DNA from: a virus
Length of the DNA: 30,168 nucleotides
Virus record (IMG/VR): IMGVR_UViG_3300034012_000155
Coordinates: 1 to 30,168 of that record
Reading direction: 5' to 3' (one strand)
Below the pieces are notes generated by a model, which saw only the letters and a program-made list of their open reading frames with translations, made no database searches and was not told the origin of the DNA. The number at the start of each line of letters is the position of its first letter. Positions within the stretch are counted from its first letter, which is position 1. Positions 15,616 to 24,711 of this stretch are shown one piece after another. Position numbers and translations under genes: made by a program.

Positions 15616-15993
15616 ATGGCCCACTTTGCACAACTTGATGAAAATAACTTGGTGACGCAGGTAATCGTCGTCAATAACGCCGAATGCCTAGACGAGCAAG
15701 GGAACGAGTCTGAGGTCGTTGGTGCAGCGTTTTGTAACTCGCTGTTCGCAGGTCGCTGGGTAAAAACTAGCTATAACGGCACGATCCGGAAGAACTACGC
15801 CGGTATCGGATATGAGTATGACGAGCAACGTAACGCGTTCATACCTCCTAAGCCTTTTAACAGTTGGACGCTCAACGATGACACCTGTTTGTGGCAGGCG
15901 CCTATACCCATGCCGCAAGACGGCAAAAAATACTTGTGGAATGAATCTTCGTTGGCTTGGGATATCGTGCCAGAAATTCAAATTACGGAATAA
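15616..15993 (+). CDS. Conserved phage protein near tail fibres
   Basis: A 125-residue protein with GAGGT upstream of ATG 15616. The blocks MAHFAQLDENNLVTQVIVVN, SYNGTIRKNYAGIGYEYD and AFIPPKPFNSWTLND are very characteristic of a small family I know from cyanophages and other aquatic phages. Function is unknown; it commonly lies by fibre genes, so it may be a fibre accessory or chaperone. Confidence 0.85.
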   Translation: MAHFAQLDENNLVTQVIVVNNAECLDEQGNESEVVGAAFCNSLFAGRWVKTSYNGTIRKNYAGIGYEYDEQRNAFIPPKPFNSWTLNDDTCLWQAPIPMPQDGKKYLWNESSLAWDIVPEIQITE

Positions 15994-15996
15994 ACC

Positions 15997-16197
15997 ATGA
16001 GCGTCGAAGTCGTCAAAGTCGCCACCACCGCGCAATACGGCGGCAGCGGGGCCGCTGTCTACTTTGGCCTCACGGCCAACGAGATCGCGGCCTTCGGCGG
16101 CTTGATCATCGCCATCATCGGCTTGGCGGTAAACATCTGGTACAAGCACCAGCACCTGCAGCTCGCCAAGGAAAAGGCGAAAGCCGAAGAGGAGTAG
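15997..16197 (+). CDS. Holin (HP1-like, one membrane segment)
   Basis: A 66-residue protein starting at ATG 15997. The N-terminal part (AQYGGSGAAVYFGLTANEIA) leads into one membrane segment (about 27-48), then a charged tail (HQHLQLAKEKAKAEEE). The GGSGA... layout and the HQHL end are typical of HP1-type holins. It would oligomerise in the inner membrane and time lysis. It opens a cassette that ends with the endolysin. Confidence 0.75.
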   Translation: MSVEVVKVATTAQYGGSGAAVYFGLTANEIAAFGGLIIAIIGLAVNIWYKHQHLQLAKEKAKAEEE

Positions 16198-16200
16198 CCC

Positions 16201-16293
16201 ATGCTTGACTGGCTGATTGGCTTTACCGTCGCGTCATTCCTAGTCGCGTCGCTGATCGGCTTAATCAAGCTCGGTATCTGGGTGCTGATGTGA
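16201..16293 (+). CDS. 30-residue single-span membrane protein
   Basis: ATG 16201, three bases after the holin stop, with GAGGAG upstream. It encodes only 30 residues, nearly all hydrophobic (MLDWLIGFTVASFLVASLIG...), with a Lys near the end. Too short for normal gene callers, but the ribosome site, tight spacing on both sides (next ATG at 16295) and consistent membrane character support a real gene. It may regulate the holin, but this is a guess. Confidence 0.55.
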   Translation: MLDWLIGFTVASFLVASLIGLIKLGIWVLM

Positions 16294-16294
16294 C

Positions 16295-16756
16295 ATGGAC
16301 CCAATCACCGCTTTCGCGGCCGCGCAGGCCGCCGTCGCCGGAATTCAGAAAGCCATAAAGCTTGGCAAGGACATCAATGGCCTAGTGGGCGAATTTGGCA
16401 AGTTCTTCGACGCGAAGGATGTCGTCCAGAAGGCCGCGAATGACAAGGCTAAGAAGGGCCAGTCAGACACCGGCAAGGCAATGGAAATAGTGATGCAGGC
16501 CAATGCTTTGCGCGAGGCCGAAGAAGCTCTGAAGCATCAACTCGTCTACGGCGGCTACCCAGAACTCTGGGAGATGATGCTCAAGGAGCGCATGAAGATT
16601 AAGCAGGCCAGAGACAAAGCCGAGCGAGCGGCGAAGATTGAGAGGCGCCGTGTCATGGCCCAGCGTCTACTGGCGGCTCAGATCATCGGCGGCGCAATCG
16701 CTGTCATCCTTATCGGCGGCATCATCATCTTTATCATCAGGCAGGCGATGGCGTGA
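16295..16756 (+). CDS. Conserved phage protein with C-terminal membrane anchor
   Basis: A 153-residue protein: amphipathic start (~1-40), charged helical middle (~45-125, many Lys/Arg/Glu), and one strong membrane segment at about 127-148. The layout (MDPITAFAAAQAAVAGIQKA... and a YGGYPELWEMMLKERMKIKQ core) is a family I recognise from aquatic phages, function unknown. Its place between the two holin-type genes suggests a lysis or membrane role. Its TGA overlaps the next GTG. Confidence 0.8.
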   Translation: MDPITAFAAAQAAVAGIQKAIKLGKDINGLVGEFGKFFDAKDVVQKAANDKAKKGQSDTGKAMEIVMQANALREAEEALKHQLVYGGYPELWEMMLKERMKIKQARDKAERAAKIERRRVMAQRLLAAQIIGGAIAVILIGGIIIFIIRQAMA

Positions 16757-17370
16757 GCGACGAGAAGATCAACCACAACAGCCTAATCGAGAAGGTTTTA
16801 GGCTACGTTGATTCGCCGTTCAAGCTATTCGCCATCCTGCTCATGGCGGTCTTCGCGTTCGTGGGGTACTTTGTCTGGCAGAACCAGGCGATTCTGATTG
16901 GCGCTTACAAGGAACAAAAGAAGCTGCCAAGCATCGCCGAGGATCGGGTAGAAGATGTAGCGGCGCATTTGTTTAAGAACACCGATGCCGCGGTGGTGGC
17001 GATCTTCAAGGTTAATCCGATGTTTGGTACCCGAGTTCTGTATAGGGCGTACACCAAGCAGGGAAGGGAGAAGGAGCACGACGGGCTGGATGTTGGACTG
17101 TTCACCTCAAACGTGAACAACAACCGAGACGTCGTGGCGCTAATGGCCGGCGAGATTCCTTGCGGCCATTACAAGACGGCGCAGTCAGAGATCGGCCTGT
17201 GGTACATGGAAAAGGGAATGACCTACGGGTGCCGCATAGGCGTGCCGCCAGAGCCTGGCAAGCTGGTGGGGCAGATTACGGTAGGCTGGAAAGAGGAGCC
17301 GCCAGATGTCGATCAGTACCGTGTGCTTTTGCAAATTGCCGCAACGATGCTTTCAAGGAGTAAACAGTAA
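16753..17370 (+). CDS. Membrane-anchored protein with outer domain, unknown function
   Basis: A 205-residue protein from GTG 16753 (GTGA overlap with the previous stop). One membrane segment lies at about 23-43, and the rest (~45-205) is probably periplasmic. It has two cysteines (C137, C160) that could form a disulfide. The strand and helix pattern (DAAVVAIFKVNP, then GLWYMEKGMTYGCRIGVPPE) recalls a GAF-like fold, but this is uncertain. It is unlike known spanins, although the topology would allow envelope contact. Confidence 0.75.
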   Translation: MSDEKINHNSLIEKVLGYVDSPFKLFAILLMAVFAFVGYFVWQNQAILIGAYKEQKKLPSIAEDRVEDVAAHLFKNTDAAVVAIFKVNPMFGTRVLYRAYTKQGREKEHDGLDVGLFTSNVNNNRDVVALMAGEIPCGHYKTAQSEIGLWYMEKGMTYGCRIGVPPEPGKLVGQITVGWKEEPPDVDQYRVLLQIAATMLSRSKQ

Positions 17371-17868
17371 ATGGAATGGCTCAAACAGATCGCGCCCACC
17401 ATCGCTACAGCGTTGGGCGGCCCACTAGCAGGGATGGCCGTCTCGGCCATATCTAAGGCTATCGGCGTTGACGAAGAAAAGGTTGGCGATTTGATCGCTA
17501 ACAACAAACTCACGGCCGACCAGATCGCCCAGGTCAAGCTCGCCGAGATTGAGCTTCAGAAGCAGGCTAACGAGCTGGGCCTGAACTTCGAGAAGCTGGC
17601 GGTGGATGACCGCAAGTCTGCCCGCGAGATGCAGGCAACGACGAGATCTATCGTGCCGCCGTTGCTAGCTGCAATTGTTACCGTCGGGTTTTTTGGCATT
17701 CTTGTGATGATGCTAATGGGGACGGTTGAATCCGACAACCCGCCGATCTTGATGATGTTGGGCAGCCTTGGCACCGCCTGGACCGGCATCATCGCCTACT
17801 ATTTTGGATCGTCTGCTGGCTCCCAGGCCAAGACGGAAATGTTGTCTAAAGCACCGGCAATCAAATGA
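17371..17868 (+). CDS. Second holin-like protein (GTA_holin_3TM type)
   Basis: A 165-residue protein. Residues ~1-30 are amphipathic, 50-90 form a charged helix, and two membrane segments follow (~96-117 and ~126-146). The end MLGSLGTAWTGIIAYYFGSS, then AGSQAKTEML is a hallmark of the 3TM holin family found in phages and gene-transfer agents. It overlaps the endolysin gene by 4 bases (ATGA), the normal holin-endolysin arrangement, so this is probably the main holin. Confidence 0.8.
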   Translation: MEWLKQIAPTIATALGGPLAGMAVSAISKAIGVDEEKVGDLIANNKLTADQIAQVKLAEIELQKQANELGLNFEKLAVDDRKSAREMQATTRSIVPPLLAAIVTVGFFGILVMMLMGTVESDNPPILMMLGSLGTAWTGIIAYYFGSSAGSQAKTEMLSKAPAIK

Positions 17869-18377
17869 AAGAAAACTTCGACGAAGCCCTTAAGGCCATC
17901 CTCCACCACGAGGGAGGGTATGTACACCACAAACTTGATCCGGGCGGCATGACCAATTTAGGGGTGACCAAACGCGTCTGGGAAGAGTGGGTCGGCCACG
18001 AGGTGGATGAGAAGGCGATGCGTGCGCTGACGCCTGAGATCGTCGGCCCGATGTACAAGACCAAGTACTGGGACAAGATACGCGGCGACGATCTTCCCAC
18101 TGGCGTGGATTACGTCGTCTTCGACGCAGCGATTAACAGCGGGCCAGGCCGTGCTGCCAAGTGGCTGCAGCAAACCGTGGGCGCTGTGCCCGACGGGGCA
18201 ATCGGCGCCGGCACGCTTGGCAAGGTGGCGGCGATGGAGCCGGCCGATATCATTGAGAAGTACCAGGCGACGCGCCTAGCGTTCATGCAAAGCCTGCCGA
18301 CCTGGGAAACCTTTGGCAAGGGCTGGGGTCGGCGGGTGGCCGAAGTTGGTGCCGCCGCCGAGAAGATGGTCGGATAA
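17865..18377 (+). CDS. Endolysin, GH108 lysozyme-like muramidase
   Basis: A 170-residue enzyme. HHEGGY near the start (E16) is the catalytic motif of the GH108 family, followed by DPGGMTNLGVTKRVWEEW. The C-terminal part (DYVVFDAAINSGPGRAAKWL, then QQTVGAVPDGAIG) is the peptidoglycan-binding half. No signal peptide, so it depends on a holin. It cuts the glycan chain of the cell wall at the end of infection. Confidence 0.92.
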   Translation: MKENFDEALKAILHHEGGYVHHKLDPGGMTNLGVTKRVWEEWVGHEVDEKAMRALTPEIVGPMYKTKYWDKIRGDDLPTGVDYVVFDAAINSGPGRAAKWLQQTVGAVPDGAIGAGTLGKVAAMEPADIIEKYQATRLAFMQSLPTWETFGKGWGRRVAEVGAAAEKMVG

Positions 18378-18383
18378 TTCGTC

Positions 18384-19265
18384 ATGGCCAACCTTAACCA
18401 ACAGATTCAAGTTCCTGCGCCGCCCGATATCGGCTCGGCGCCGCCAGGCTATGACCGCGGCTTTGTTGACCAAAGCAACGGGGCACTGCGCACGTTCTTC
18501 ATCAAGTTGGTTAATTCAATGGCCGCGCTTTTTAGCCCGCGTGGCGGCAAGTACATCAACACGCCTTATGGGGCGTTTCAGGATTCGACGGACCAGTCTG
18601 ACGGATCAACCGCGGTCGCGTACTTCTTCCGATTCAATACGACCGACTACAGCAATGGCATTTCGCTGTACCCCAGGACTGCATCATTCACGGGGTCTAT
18701 TGCCACCACGACGCTGACGGTGTCGGCGGTTTCCGCTGGCGCTCTTTTCCCGTCGATGCAGATATCTGGCACGGGCGTCACGGCCGGCACGAGGATCGTC
18801 GCGCAGTTGACGGGCACGACGGGCGGCGCTGGAACTTACACGGTTTCCGCGTCGCAGACCGTCACCTCCACCGCCATGACGGGCGATCTGCCTTCAAGGG
18901 TTCAGGTCGATCAGGATGGTGTCTATAACGTGCAATTTAGTGCGCAGTTCATCAACACGACCAACGACGTCCAAGAGATAGATATCTGGTTCCGTAAAAA
19001 TGATGTCAACGTCGCTGACTCAAACAGTCAATTCGGCATCAAGGCGCGCAAATCAACCGGCTCGGCTAGCCGTCTGATTGCTGCTATGAACTTTTATCTG
19101 CAACTGGATAAGGGCGATTATTTCGAGATGATGTGGCGGGTCAGCGATTCAGGCGTCTCGCTCGAGCAATTCCCAGACGTTGCGGCTAGCGGATCGACGC
19201 CCGCAATCCCGGCCACTCCGTCTATCATTATGACTGTTACTTTTGTCTCTAACAGATCGGCCTGA
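18384..19265 (+). CDS. Fibre-like virion protein with an inserted beta module
   Basis: A 293-residue protein. Residues ~45-95 and ~170-290 look like the two halves of one jelly-roll-like domain ([17 protein letters not shown], later [20 protein letters not shown] and [10 protein letters not shown]). Between them (~100-166) lies a module, [20 protein letters not shown]... to [17 protein letters not shown], common in many unrelated phage and bacterial proteins. The short Pro-rich start may attach to the tail. No enzyme motif is seen. Confidence 0.75.
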   Translation: MANLNQQIQVPAPPDIGSAPPGYDRGFVDQSNGALRTFFIKLVNSMAALFSPRGGKYINTPYGAFQDSTDQSDGSTAVAYFFRFNTTDYSNGISLYPRTASFTGSIATTTLTVSAVSAGALFPSMQISGTGVTAGTRIVAQLTGTTGGAGTYTVSASQTVTSTAMTGDLPSRVQVDQDGVYNVQFSAQFINTTNDVQEIDIWFRKNDVNVADSNSQFGIKARKSTGSASRLIAAMNFYLQLDKGDYFEMMWRVSDSGVSLEQFPDVAASGSTPAIPATPSIIMTVTFVSNRSA

Positions 19266-19267
19266 CC

Positions 19268-20749
19268 ATGCCTTACATCAAGCTGCAGATCCCGCCAGGC
19301 GTCTACCGTAACGGCACCGAATATCAGTCGGCTGGCCGGTATTACGACGCCTCTCTCGTTCGCTGGTACGAGGGCACCATGCGCCCGGTTGGCGGGTGGC
19401 GCAAGCGTTCCAATTCACAGATGACTGGCGCCTGCCGCGGCTTTCTGAACTGGCGCGACAACGCTGGGAACCGCTGGATTGCTGCTGGCACGCATTCCAA
19501 GCTGTACGCCATGAATGAGGCGGGCACTCTTAAAGATATCACCCCGACAGGTTTCACGGCTGGATCAGCGGACGGCGTGAGCAAGGTCGGCTACGGCTAT
19601 GGCCCTTACGGCGCCTATGCTTACGGCGTGGCGCGCCCTGATACCGGCAGCTTTACACCGGCCACCACCTGGAGCCTGGATACCTGGGGCGAGTACATGG
19701 TGGGCTGCTCCAACTCTGACGGCAAGCTCTACGAGTGGCAGCTAGGTTTTTCCACGCCCACGCTGGCCGCTGCGATCACGAACGCGCCCACGGGTAACGA
19801 GGCGGTAATGACCACGTCGGAGAGGTTCGTTTTCGCTCTGGGCGCGGGTGGCAACACCCGTAAGGTGGCCTGGTGCGATCAGGAAGACAATACGGTGTGG
19901 ACACCGGCGGCAGATAACCAGGCCGGCGATTTTGAGCTGACGACTGTGGGCGACATCAAGTGCGGCAAACGCATTCGCGGCCTGTCGATCATCTTTACTG
20001 ACGTGGATGTACATACCGCGACGTATGTGGGTTTACCCTATGTGTACTCGTTTGAGAAGGTCGGCTCGGCCTGCGGGGTGATTTCCTCGCAATCCGTGGC
20101 GGCCATTGAGACGGCCGCGGTCTGGATGTCGCGCTCCGGGTTCTGGATTTATGACGGATACGTCAAGCCTCTGCCGTGCGACGTGTCAGATTTTGTCTTC
20201 CAAGACATCAACTACGCGCAGGCCAGCAAGATCTACGCGGTCAATAATTCCAAGTACGGCGAGATCTGGTGGTTCTACCCGTCGGCCTCCGCGACGGAAA
20301 ATGATTCTTACGTTGTATATAACTACCGCGAGAACCATTGGGCGATTGGCGATCTGGCGCGCACCGCTGGCACCGACCGCGGTGTGTTCTCTAATCCGCT
20401 GATGGTGTCTTCTGACGGATACATCTACGAGCACGAGGTGGGCTATGCCTACGATTCGGCGGTGCCTTTTGCCGAGTCCGGCCCGGTCGAGCTGGGCAAC
20501 GGCGATCAGACGATGAGCGTGCGCCAATTGGTGCCGGACGAGCAGACGCTGGGCGAGGTCCAGGTCTCCTTTAAGGTGCGCCAGTACCCGATGTCCACCG
20601 AGACGACATACGGTCCGTATACCGCATCTCAGCCTACCGATGTGCGCTTTTCTGGCCGCCAGGTCAAGGTGCGCTACACCGGGGCGGTGCTGGACGATTG
20701 GCGGGTCGGCGTGCCTCGGATGGAGGCGATTGCAGCCGGTGGCCGTTAA
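19268..20749 (+). CDS. Tail nozzle / DNA stabilisation protein
   Basis: A 493-residue protein rich in Trp, Tyr and Gly, with a regular strand pattern like a beta-propeller. The start (YIKLQIPPGVYRNGTEYQSA, then GRYYDASLVRWYEGTMRPVG) and the middle (NTVWTPAADNQAGDFELT) match proteins called P22 gp10-like stabilisation or podovirus nozzle proteins. It closes the tail under the adaptor and keeps packaged DNA in. It overlaps the next gene by one base (TAATG). Confidence 0.85.
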   Translation: MPYIKLQIPPGVYRNGTEYQSAGRYYDASLVRWYEGTMRPVGGWRKRSNSQMTGACRGFLNWRDNAGNRWIAAGTHSKLYAMNEAGTLKDITPTGFTAGSADGVSKVGYGYGPYGAYAYGVARPDTGSFTPATTWSLDTWGEYMVGCSNSDGKLYEWQLGFSTPTLAAAITNAPTGNEAVMTTSERFVFALGAGGNTRKVAWCDQEDNTVWTPAADNQAGDFELTTVGDIKCGKRIRGLSIIFTDVDVHTATYVGLPYVYSFEKVGSACGVISSQSVAAIETAAVWMSRSGFWIYDGYVKPLPCDVSDFVFQDINYAQASKIYAVNNSKYGEIWWFYPSASATENDSYVVYNYRENHWAIGDLARTAGTDRGVFSNPLMVSSDGYIYEHEVGYAYDSAVPFAESGPVELGNGDQTMSVRQLVPDEQTLGEVQVSFKVRQYPMSTETTYGPYTASQPTDVRFSGRQVKVRYTGAVLDDWRVGVPRMEAIAAGGR

Positions 20750-21114
20750 TGGATGAACTAGAGTTTCAGAGATGCGCCAAATACCTAGAGGCGGCATTAG
20801 AATACTCTGGAGGGACACACGGAATTGAGGATATTGCGGAGGGTGTGCGAGACGGGCGGTTTCAGTTCTGGCCGGCTCCGAACTCCGCGGCAATTACCGA
20901 GATCATTGTCTATCCGCGACTGAAAGAGCTTCATTGCTTTCTGGCCGGCGGCGACCTCGATGAACTCAAAGTCATGCGACCATACGTCGAGGCTTGGGCA
21001 AAGCGTCATGGTTGCAGCAGGTCAACGTTCTCGGGCCGCAGAGGCTGGGAACGAACCTTTATGAAGGAAGAAGGCTACAGGCCCCAGTGGTTTGTAGTGA
21101 GCAAGGAGCTTTGA
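20749..21114 (+). CDS. Small conserved phage protein, possibly GNAT-like or internal virion
   Basis: A 121-residue protein starting at ATG 20749, within the previous stop. The pattern KYLEAALEYSGGTHGIEDIA, then GRFQFWPAPNSAAITEIIVY, LHCFLAGGDLDELKVMRPYV and GCSRSTFSGRRGWERTF is conserved in many podoviruses between tail and ejection genes. The fold recalls GNAT acetyltransferases and T7 gp13, but no clear acetyl-CoA loop is seen. Function is therefore left open. Confidence 0.75.
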   Translation: MDELEFQRCAKYLEAALEYSGGTHGIEDIAEGVRDGRFQFWPAPNSAAITEIIVYPRLKELHCFLAGGDLDELKVMRPYVEAWAKRHGCSRSTFSGRRGWERTFMKEEGYRPQWFVVSKEL

Positions 21115-21115
21115 A

Positions 21116-22312
21116 GTGGCAACACGACTACCGTACTACACCGGCGAAGACGACATTTATTCGCAGTTGATGCGGCAATTCCAGACGGAACTGCCGTATT
21201 ACAGCGCGCCCGTCGCTGGCGTTACCGGCGGCTATAACCCGATGCTGTATTCAATGCCGCCCGGCCTTGGCTACAACGCTGGTCTTCTTGGCGATACCGG
21301 CCTGTTCGCTGGTGCCGCAGACAGCGCAAGCGATGGCGGACTTATCGGGTCATCGCCAACCAGCGGCGGCTTCGGCGGCTTTGGTGGGTTTGGCAGTAGC
21401 GGTGTTTCCGCTAATGGAAGCGTAAGCACAGGATTCGGTGGTCTGTCCTTGTCCCCTGAAGGCGTTGTCTCGCCCAATAGTCTTAGCGTTCCGAACTCAA
21501 TTGCTCTGGGACTAGCTGGTTTGGTGACCGGCCTTCCTCTTGGCTTAATTGGCATGATTGGAAATCAATCGGCGGCCCAGGCCGCACAAGCGCTTTCTCA
21601 GTCCTTGTCCGACACGATGGGCGTAAATGCTCCTGACGGCATCACCGCCACGGCCGGACCTAGTGGCACAGGCGGCGCCGCTGCATCCGCTGCCTCCGCT
21701 GCCGCGGCTGCGGCCTCTGCTGCTGGCCTATCTGATGCCGCAATAGGCGCTGCCAGCCAGGCGGCGGCCAATGCTGCCATTAGCGGAGCTAGCCCGTCGG
21801 AAGCCGCCGCGATTGGCGCTGCGGCAGCGGGGCAGGCGGGAATGGCATCTGAAGGCATTAGCGGCGATTCGGCTGCGGCTATCGCAGACGCATCTTCAGC
21901 AGGAACTGCAGCCGACGCGCCTAGTGCTATCGGCGGCGACGGCGGTGGTGGTCCCGGCGGCGGAAAGATCATCTGCACCAAGCTGCACGAGCTGGGCAAG
22001 ATGCCCACCGAGATCTACGAGGCGGACCAAGCCTTCGGCGCGATGCTGGTCAACGAAAGCCCTGAGACCTATCAGGGATATGCCTGCTGGGCGCAGCACG
22101 TTGTGCGCTGGATGGGCCGCGACGACTTGTTTGGCAAGTTCGTTGTCTTTGCGGCGTACCACATTGCAACGCCCTGGTCCAAAGCGATGGCGCAAGAGAT
22201 GGGCGTGAAGGTTGAAAGCGGATGGTTCGGTCGCTTCTTGATGAAGCAAGGCCTTAAGGTTTGCCGAGCCATTGCTAAGATGAATCAGGATAGGAGCGTT
22301 CAAAATGTCTAG
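21116..22312 (+). CDS. Internal virion protein with low-complexity centre
   Basis: A 398-residue protein from GTG 21116, supported by AAGGAG at 21103-21108. Parts: Tyr/Pro/Gly-rich N-terminus (1-110), a hydrophobic segment (~127-150) that could cross a membrane, an Ala/Ser/Gly-rich stretch (~180-285), and a compact C-terminal domain (~286-398) with KLHELGKMPTEIYEADQAFG and HIATPWSKAMAQEMG. That last domain is shared with other phage tail or ejection proteins. It may be released into the host envelope during DNA entry. Confidence 0.75.
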   Translation: MATRLPYYTGEDDIYSQLMRQFQTELPYYSAPVAGVTGGYNPMLYSMPPGLGYNAGLLGDTGLFAGAADSASDGGLIGSSPTSGGFGGFGGFGSSGVSANGSVSTGFGGLSLSPEGVVSPNSLSVPNSIALGLAGLVTGLPLGLIGMIGNQSAAQAAQALSQSLSDTMGVNAPDGITATAGPSGTGGAAASAASAAAAAASAAGLSDAAIGAASQAAANAAISGASPSEAAAIGAAAAGQAGMASEGISGDSAAAIADASSAGTAADAPSAIGGDGGGGPGGGKIICTKLHELGKMPTEIYEADQAFGAMLVNESPETYQGYACWAQHVVRWMGRDDLFGKFVVFAAYHIATPWSKAMAQEMGVKVESGWFGRFLMKQGLKVCRAIAKMNQDRSVQNV

Positions 22313-23054
22313 AAGCAGCGGCGGCACCCAAACCACCAGAACCGAGATCGACCCGGAAGTTAAAACCGCGTATCTGCAGAACCTGCAGCAAGCGCGCAAC
22401 GTCGCAGCAGCACTGCCGGCGCGCGAGTTCGCTGGATTTAATCCGCTGTATCAGGCCGGCGAAGCGCAGCTCACGAACCTCGGCCTCACGCCCTTCACGG
22501 GCGAAGAGATCACCGCGTTCCAAAATCCTTACGAGCAGCAGGTGGTGCAGAACACTCTGCAGGACATTGAGGACCAGCGACGCATGGGGCAACTAGCCGA
22601 GGCCCAGCGCGCCACGGCCGCTCGTGCCTTTGGCGGCTCCCGTCAGGGCGTGCAGCAGTCGCTGACCAATGCGGCCGCTTTGCGCCAGGCGGCCACGACT
22701 GCCGCGAACCTGCGCCAGCAAGGCTTCGGCCAAGCGGCGCAGCTTGCGCAGCAGGCGCGCAACATTGGCCGCCAGGGCGCGATGGACGTTATGGGTCTGG
22801 GCGGTGCCCGCCAGGCGTTTACGCAGCAGCAACTGGATGCATTGCGTGGCCTGGGCCTCGAGCGCCTTGGCATCTCTCAGGCTGGTCTGAGTCTGCAGTT
22901 GCCTAATCTAGGAATGACGCAGTCGGTGCCGCTGTATCAGAACCGTGCCGCGGGCGCACTGGGCGGCGCTTTGGGTGGCGCGCAACTGGGACAGATGGCC
23001 GGTTTCGGCGCTGGCCCTGGCGCTGCTCTTGGCGCGTTGGCTGGTCTGCTGTAA
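22305..23054 (+). CDS. Internal virion / ejection protein, glycine-zipper C-terminus
   Basis: A 249-residue protein with AGGAG ahead of ATG 22305 and an 8-base overlap with the previous gene. The helical middle is rich in Gln, Ala and Arg (ARAFGGSRQGVQQSLTNAAA), and the C-terminal ~35 residues (GALGGALGGAQLGQMAGFGA) are a glycine-zipper-like membrane segment. This matches T7 gp14-type or other small ejection proteins that form a channel in the outer membrane. Confidence 0.8.
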   Translation: MSRSSGGTQTTRTEIDPEVKTAYLQNLQQARNVAAALPAREFAGFNPLYQAGEAQLTNLGLTPFTGEEITAFQNPYEQQVVQNTLQDIEDQRRMGQLAEAQRATAARAFGGSRQGVQQSLTNAAALRQAATTAANLRQQGFGQAAQLAQQARNIGRQGAMDVMGLGGARQAFTQQQLDALRGLGLERLGISQAGLSLQLPNLGMTQSVPLYQNRAAGALGGALGGAQLGQMAGFGAGPGAALGALAGLL

Positions 23055-23063
23055 GGGGGAAAC

Positions 23064-24701
23064 ATGGCAACGTCTTTCGATATTGGCGGACTTCTTGGCA
23101 GCGCTTTCGGCGGCGGCTTGTCTGGCCTCGAGGATCTGCTGACGCCGGAGCAACTCGCTGCGATACAGCGGCAGTCTGGCCTCTCGGCCGCTGCAGCACT
23201 GCTCCAGGCCGCGGGGCCTTCCACGACGCGCACGAGCCTTGGGCAAGCACTTGGCTCGGCCTTTACGGCTGGACAGGCTGGGATGCAGCGCGGAACTGAG
23301 TCTGCACTGCAGCAGATGCTGACGCGCCAGAAGCTAGACGAGGCAAAGCGTGCTCGGGATCTGCAGGCCAACATCGCCAAGATCCTTACGGGCGGTGCCG
23401 CGCCTGCGGGTGGCGAGGTGACGGCAGAAGAGGCGCTTGCCGTGCCTGGCATGGCCGCTGGCCCGACCACCGAGCGCGCCGCCCTGATTGGGCAACCGCG
23501 CGCTGCGGCCGCGGGGCCGCAGATGAGCGCGGCAGAACAGCAGGCAAACGTCTATCGGCGCTTGGCTGGCGTATATGCCGCCAACAATAGACCCCAGGAC
23601 GCAAAGATTTATAACGAAATGGCCGAGAGCATGGCTCCGAGCCGCCCCGAAATTGTTGGCGCCCCCATCAGGACAAAAACTGGATACGTTCAGCAAACGA
23701 AGACCGGGCAATTCATTCCGCTGCCGAAAGATTACGAGCCTGTTTCTAAGCCCACTGGAGCGCCGGAGGTGCGAACTGATTCGGCTACTGGTCGCCAGGT
23801 TCTGGTGCAAGGATATGAAGACGGCACCTTCCAAACCGTCCCGGGATTTGGGCCTAAGCGTGAATTTAAAGAGATCAACCTTGGCGGTAGTGTCCAGTTG
23901 ATGGACGTGAATGCAATCCCCGCGACTGGAATGAATCTTCCCAAGAGCCTCGCGCCGACAGTTGTTGGCGGCGAAACGGGCGGCTTTTACGTTCTTGGCG
24001 GTGGGCGAGGCGGCGTTCCGAGGCCTCTTGCTGCGCCCGGTGTCGCGGCTCCTGCTGCAGCCGTTCCTTCCCCCGCTGCGCCTGCTAGAGCACCGGCTGC
24101 TGTGGCTGCGCCTGCAGCAGCTCCTGCCGCTGCGCCTGCGGGGCCGACGACGGCCACGACGGGCTTGCAGCCGGTCATCCCTGGCACGGGTAAAGCATTC
24201 CAGAATGAAGAGGCTTTGCGCGGTGAATTTACAAAGGCAATGGATCCTTTCGTAAAACTTGCACAAGCATTCACTAAAGTCGAGGCTGCCGCCAGCAACC
24301 CGTCTGCAGCCGGAGATATTTCTCTCGTTTATGGATACATGAAAATCCTTGACCCTGGATCTACTGTTATGCAGGGCGAACAGGCCACCGCAACAAACGC
24401 TGGCGGCATACCTGAACGAGTTCGAGCAATGTACAACAAGGCTTTGACCGGAGAAGGTCTTGATTCGAAAGTTCGCTCTGACTTCTTGCAACAAGCTAGA
24501 AATCTTGTTGGCTCGCAAAGAGATTTGGCGAACGATTACATTGAACGCTACAAAGAAATCGCGAAGGGCTATCAGTTGGCTCCTGACAAAATCGTCTTTG
24601 ACCCGTTCAAGCGCGTTAAAAAGCCAGAAGAAATTATTGGTGGCGCAACTCCTGGAACCGGATTCATCCAGCAATTTAATTTGATCCCGCGGCGGCCTTA
24701 A
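23064..24701 (+). CDS. Internal virion / ejection protein
   Basis: A 545-residue protein with GGGGGAA-type ribosome site before ATG 23064. Glycine/alanine-rich start, long helical part (~60-115), a beta-rich middle (~200-310), an Ala/Pro-rich linker (~319-362), and a C-terminal domain (~370-500) with LVYGYMKILDPGSTVMQGEQ, then ATATNAGGIPERVRAMYNKA. That motif is widely shared by ejected and internal phage proteins. It probably helps build the DNA conduit. Confidence 0.8.
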   Translation: MATSFDIGGLLGSAFGGGLSGLEDLLTPEQLAAIQRQSGLSAAAALLQAAGPSTTRTSLGQALGSAFTAGQAGMQRGTESALQQMLTRQKLDEAKRARDLQANIAKILTGGAAPAGGEVTAEEALAVPGMAAGPTTERAALIGQPRAAAAGPQMSAAEQQANVYRRLAGVYAANNRPQDAKIYNEMAESMAPSRPEIVGAPIRTKTGYVQQTKTGQFIPLPKDYEPVSKPTGAPEVRTDSATGRQVLVQGYEDGTFQTVPGFGPKREFKEINLGGSVQLMDVNAIPATGMNLPKSLAPTVVGGETGGFYVLGGGRGGVPRPLAAPGVAAPAAAVPSPAAPARAPAAVAAPAAAPAAAPAGPTTATTGLQPVIPGTGKAFQNEEALRGEFTKAMDPFVKLAQAFTKVEAAASNPSAAGDISLVYGYMKILDPGSTVMQGEQATATNAGGIPERVRAMYNKALTGEGLDSKVRSDFLQQARNLVGSQRDLANDYIERYKEIAKGYQLAPDKIVFDPFKRVKKPEEIIGGATPGTGFIQQFNLIPRRP

Positions 24702-24711
24702 GGATTGATCC

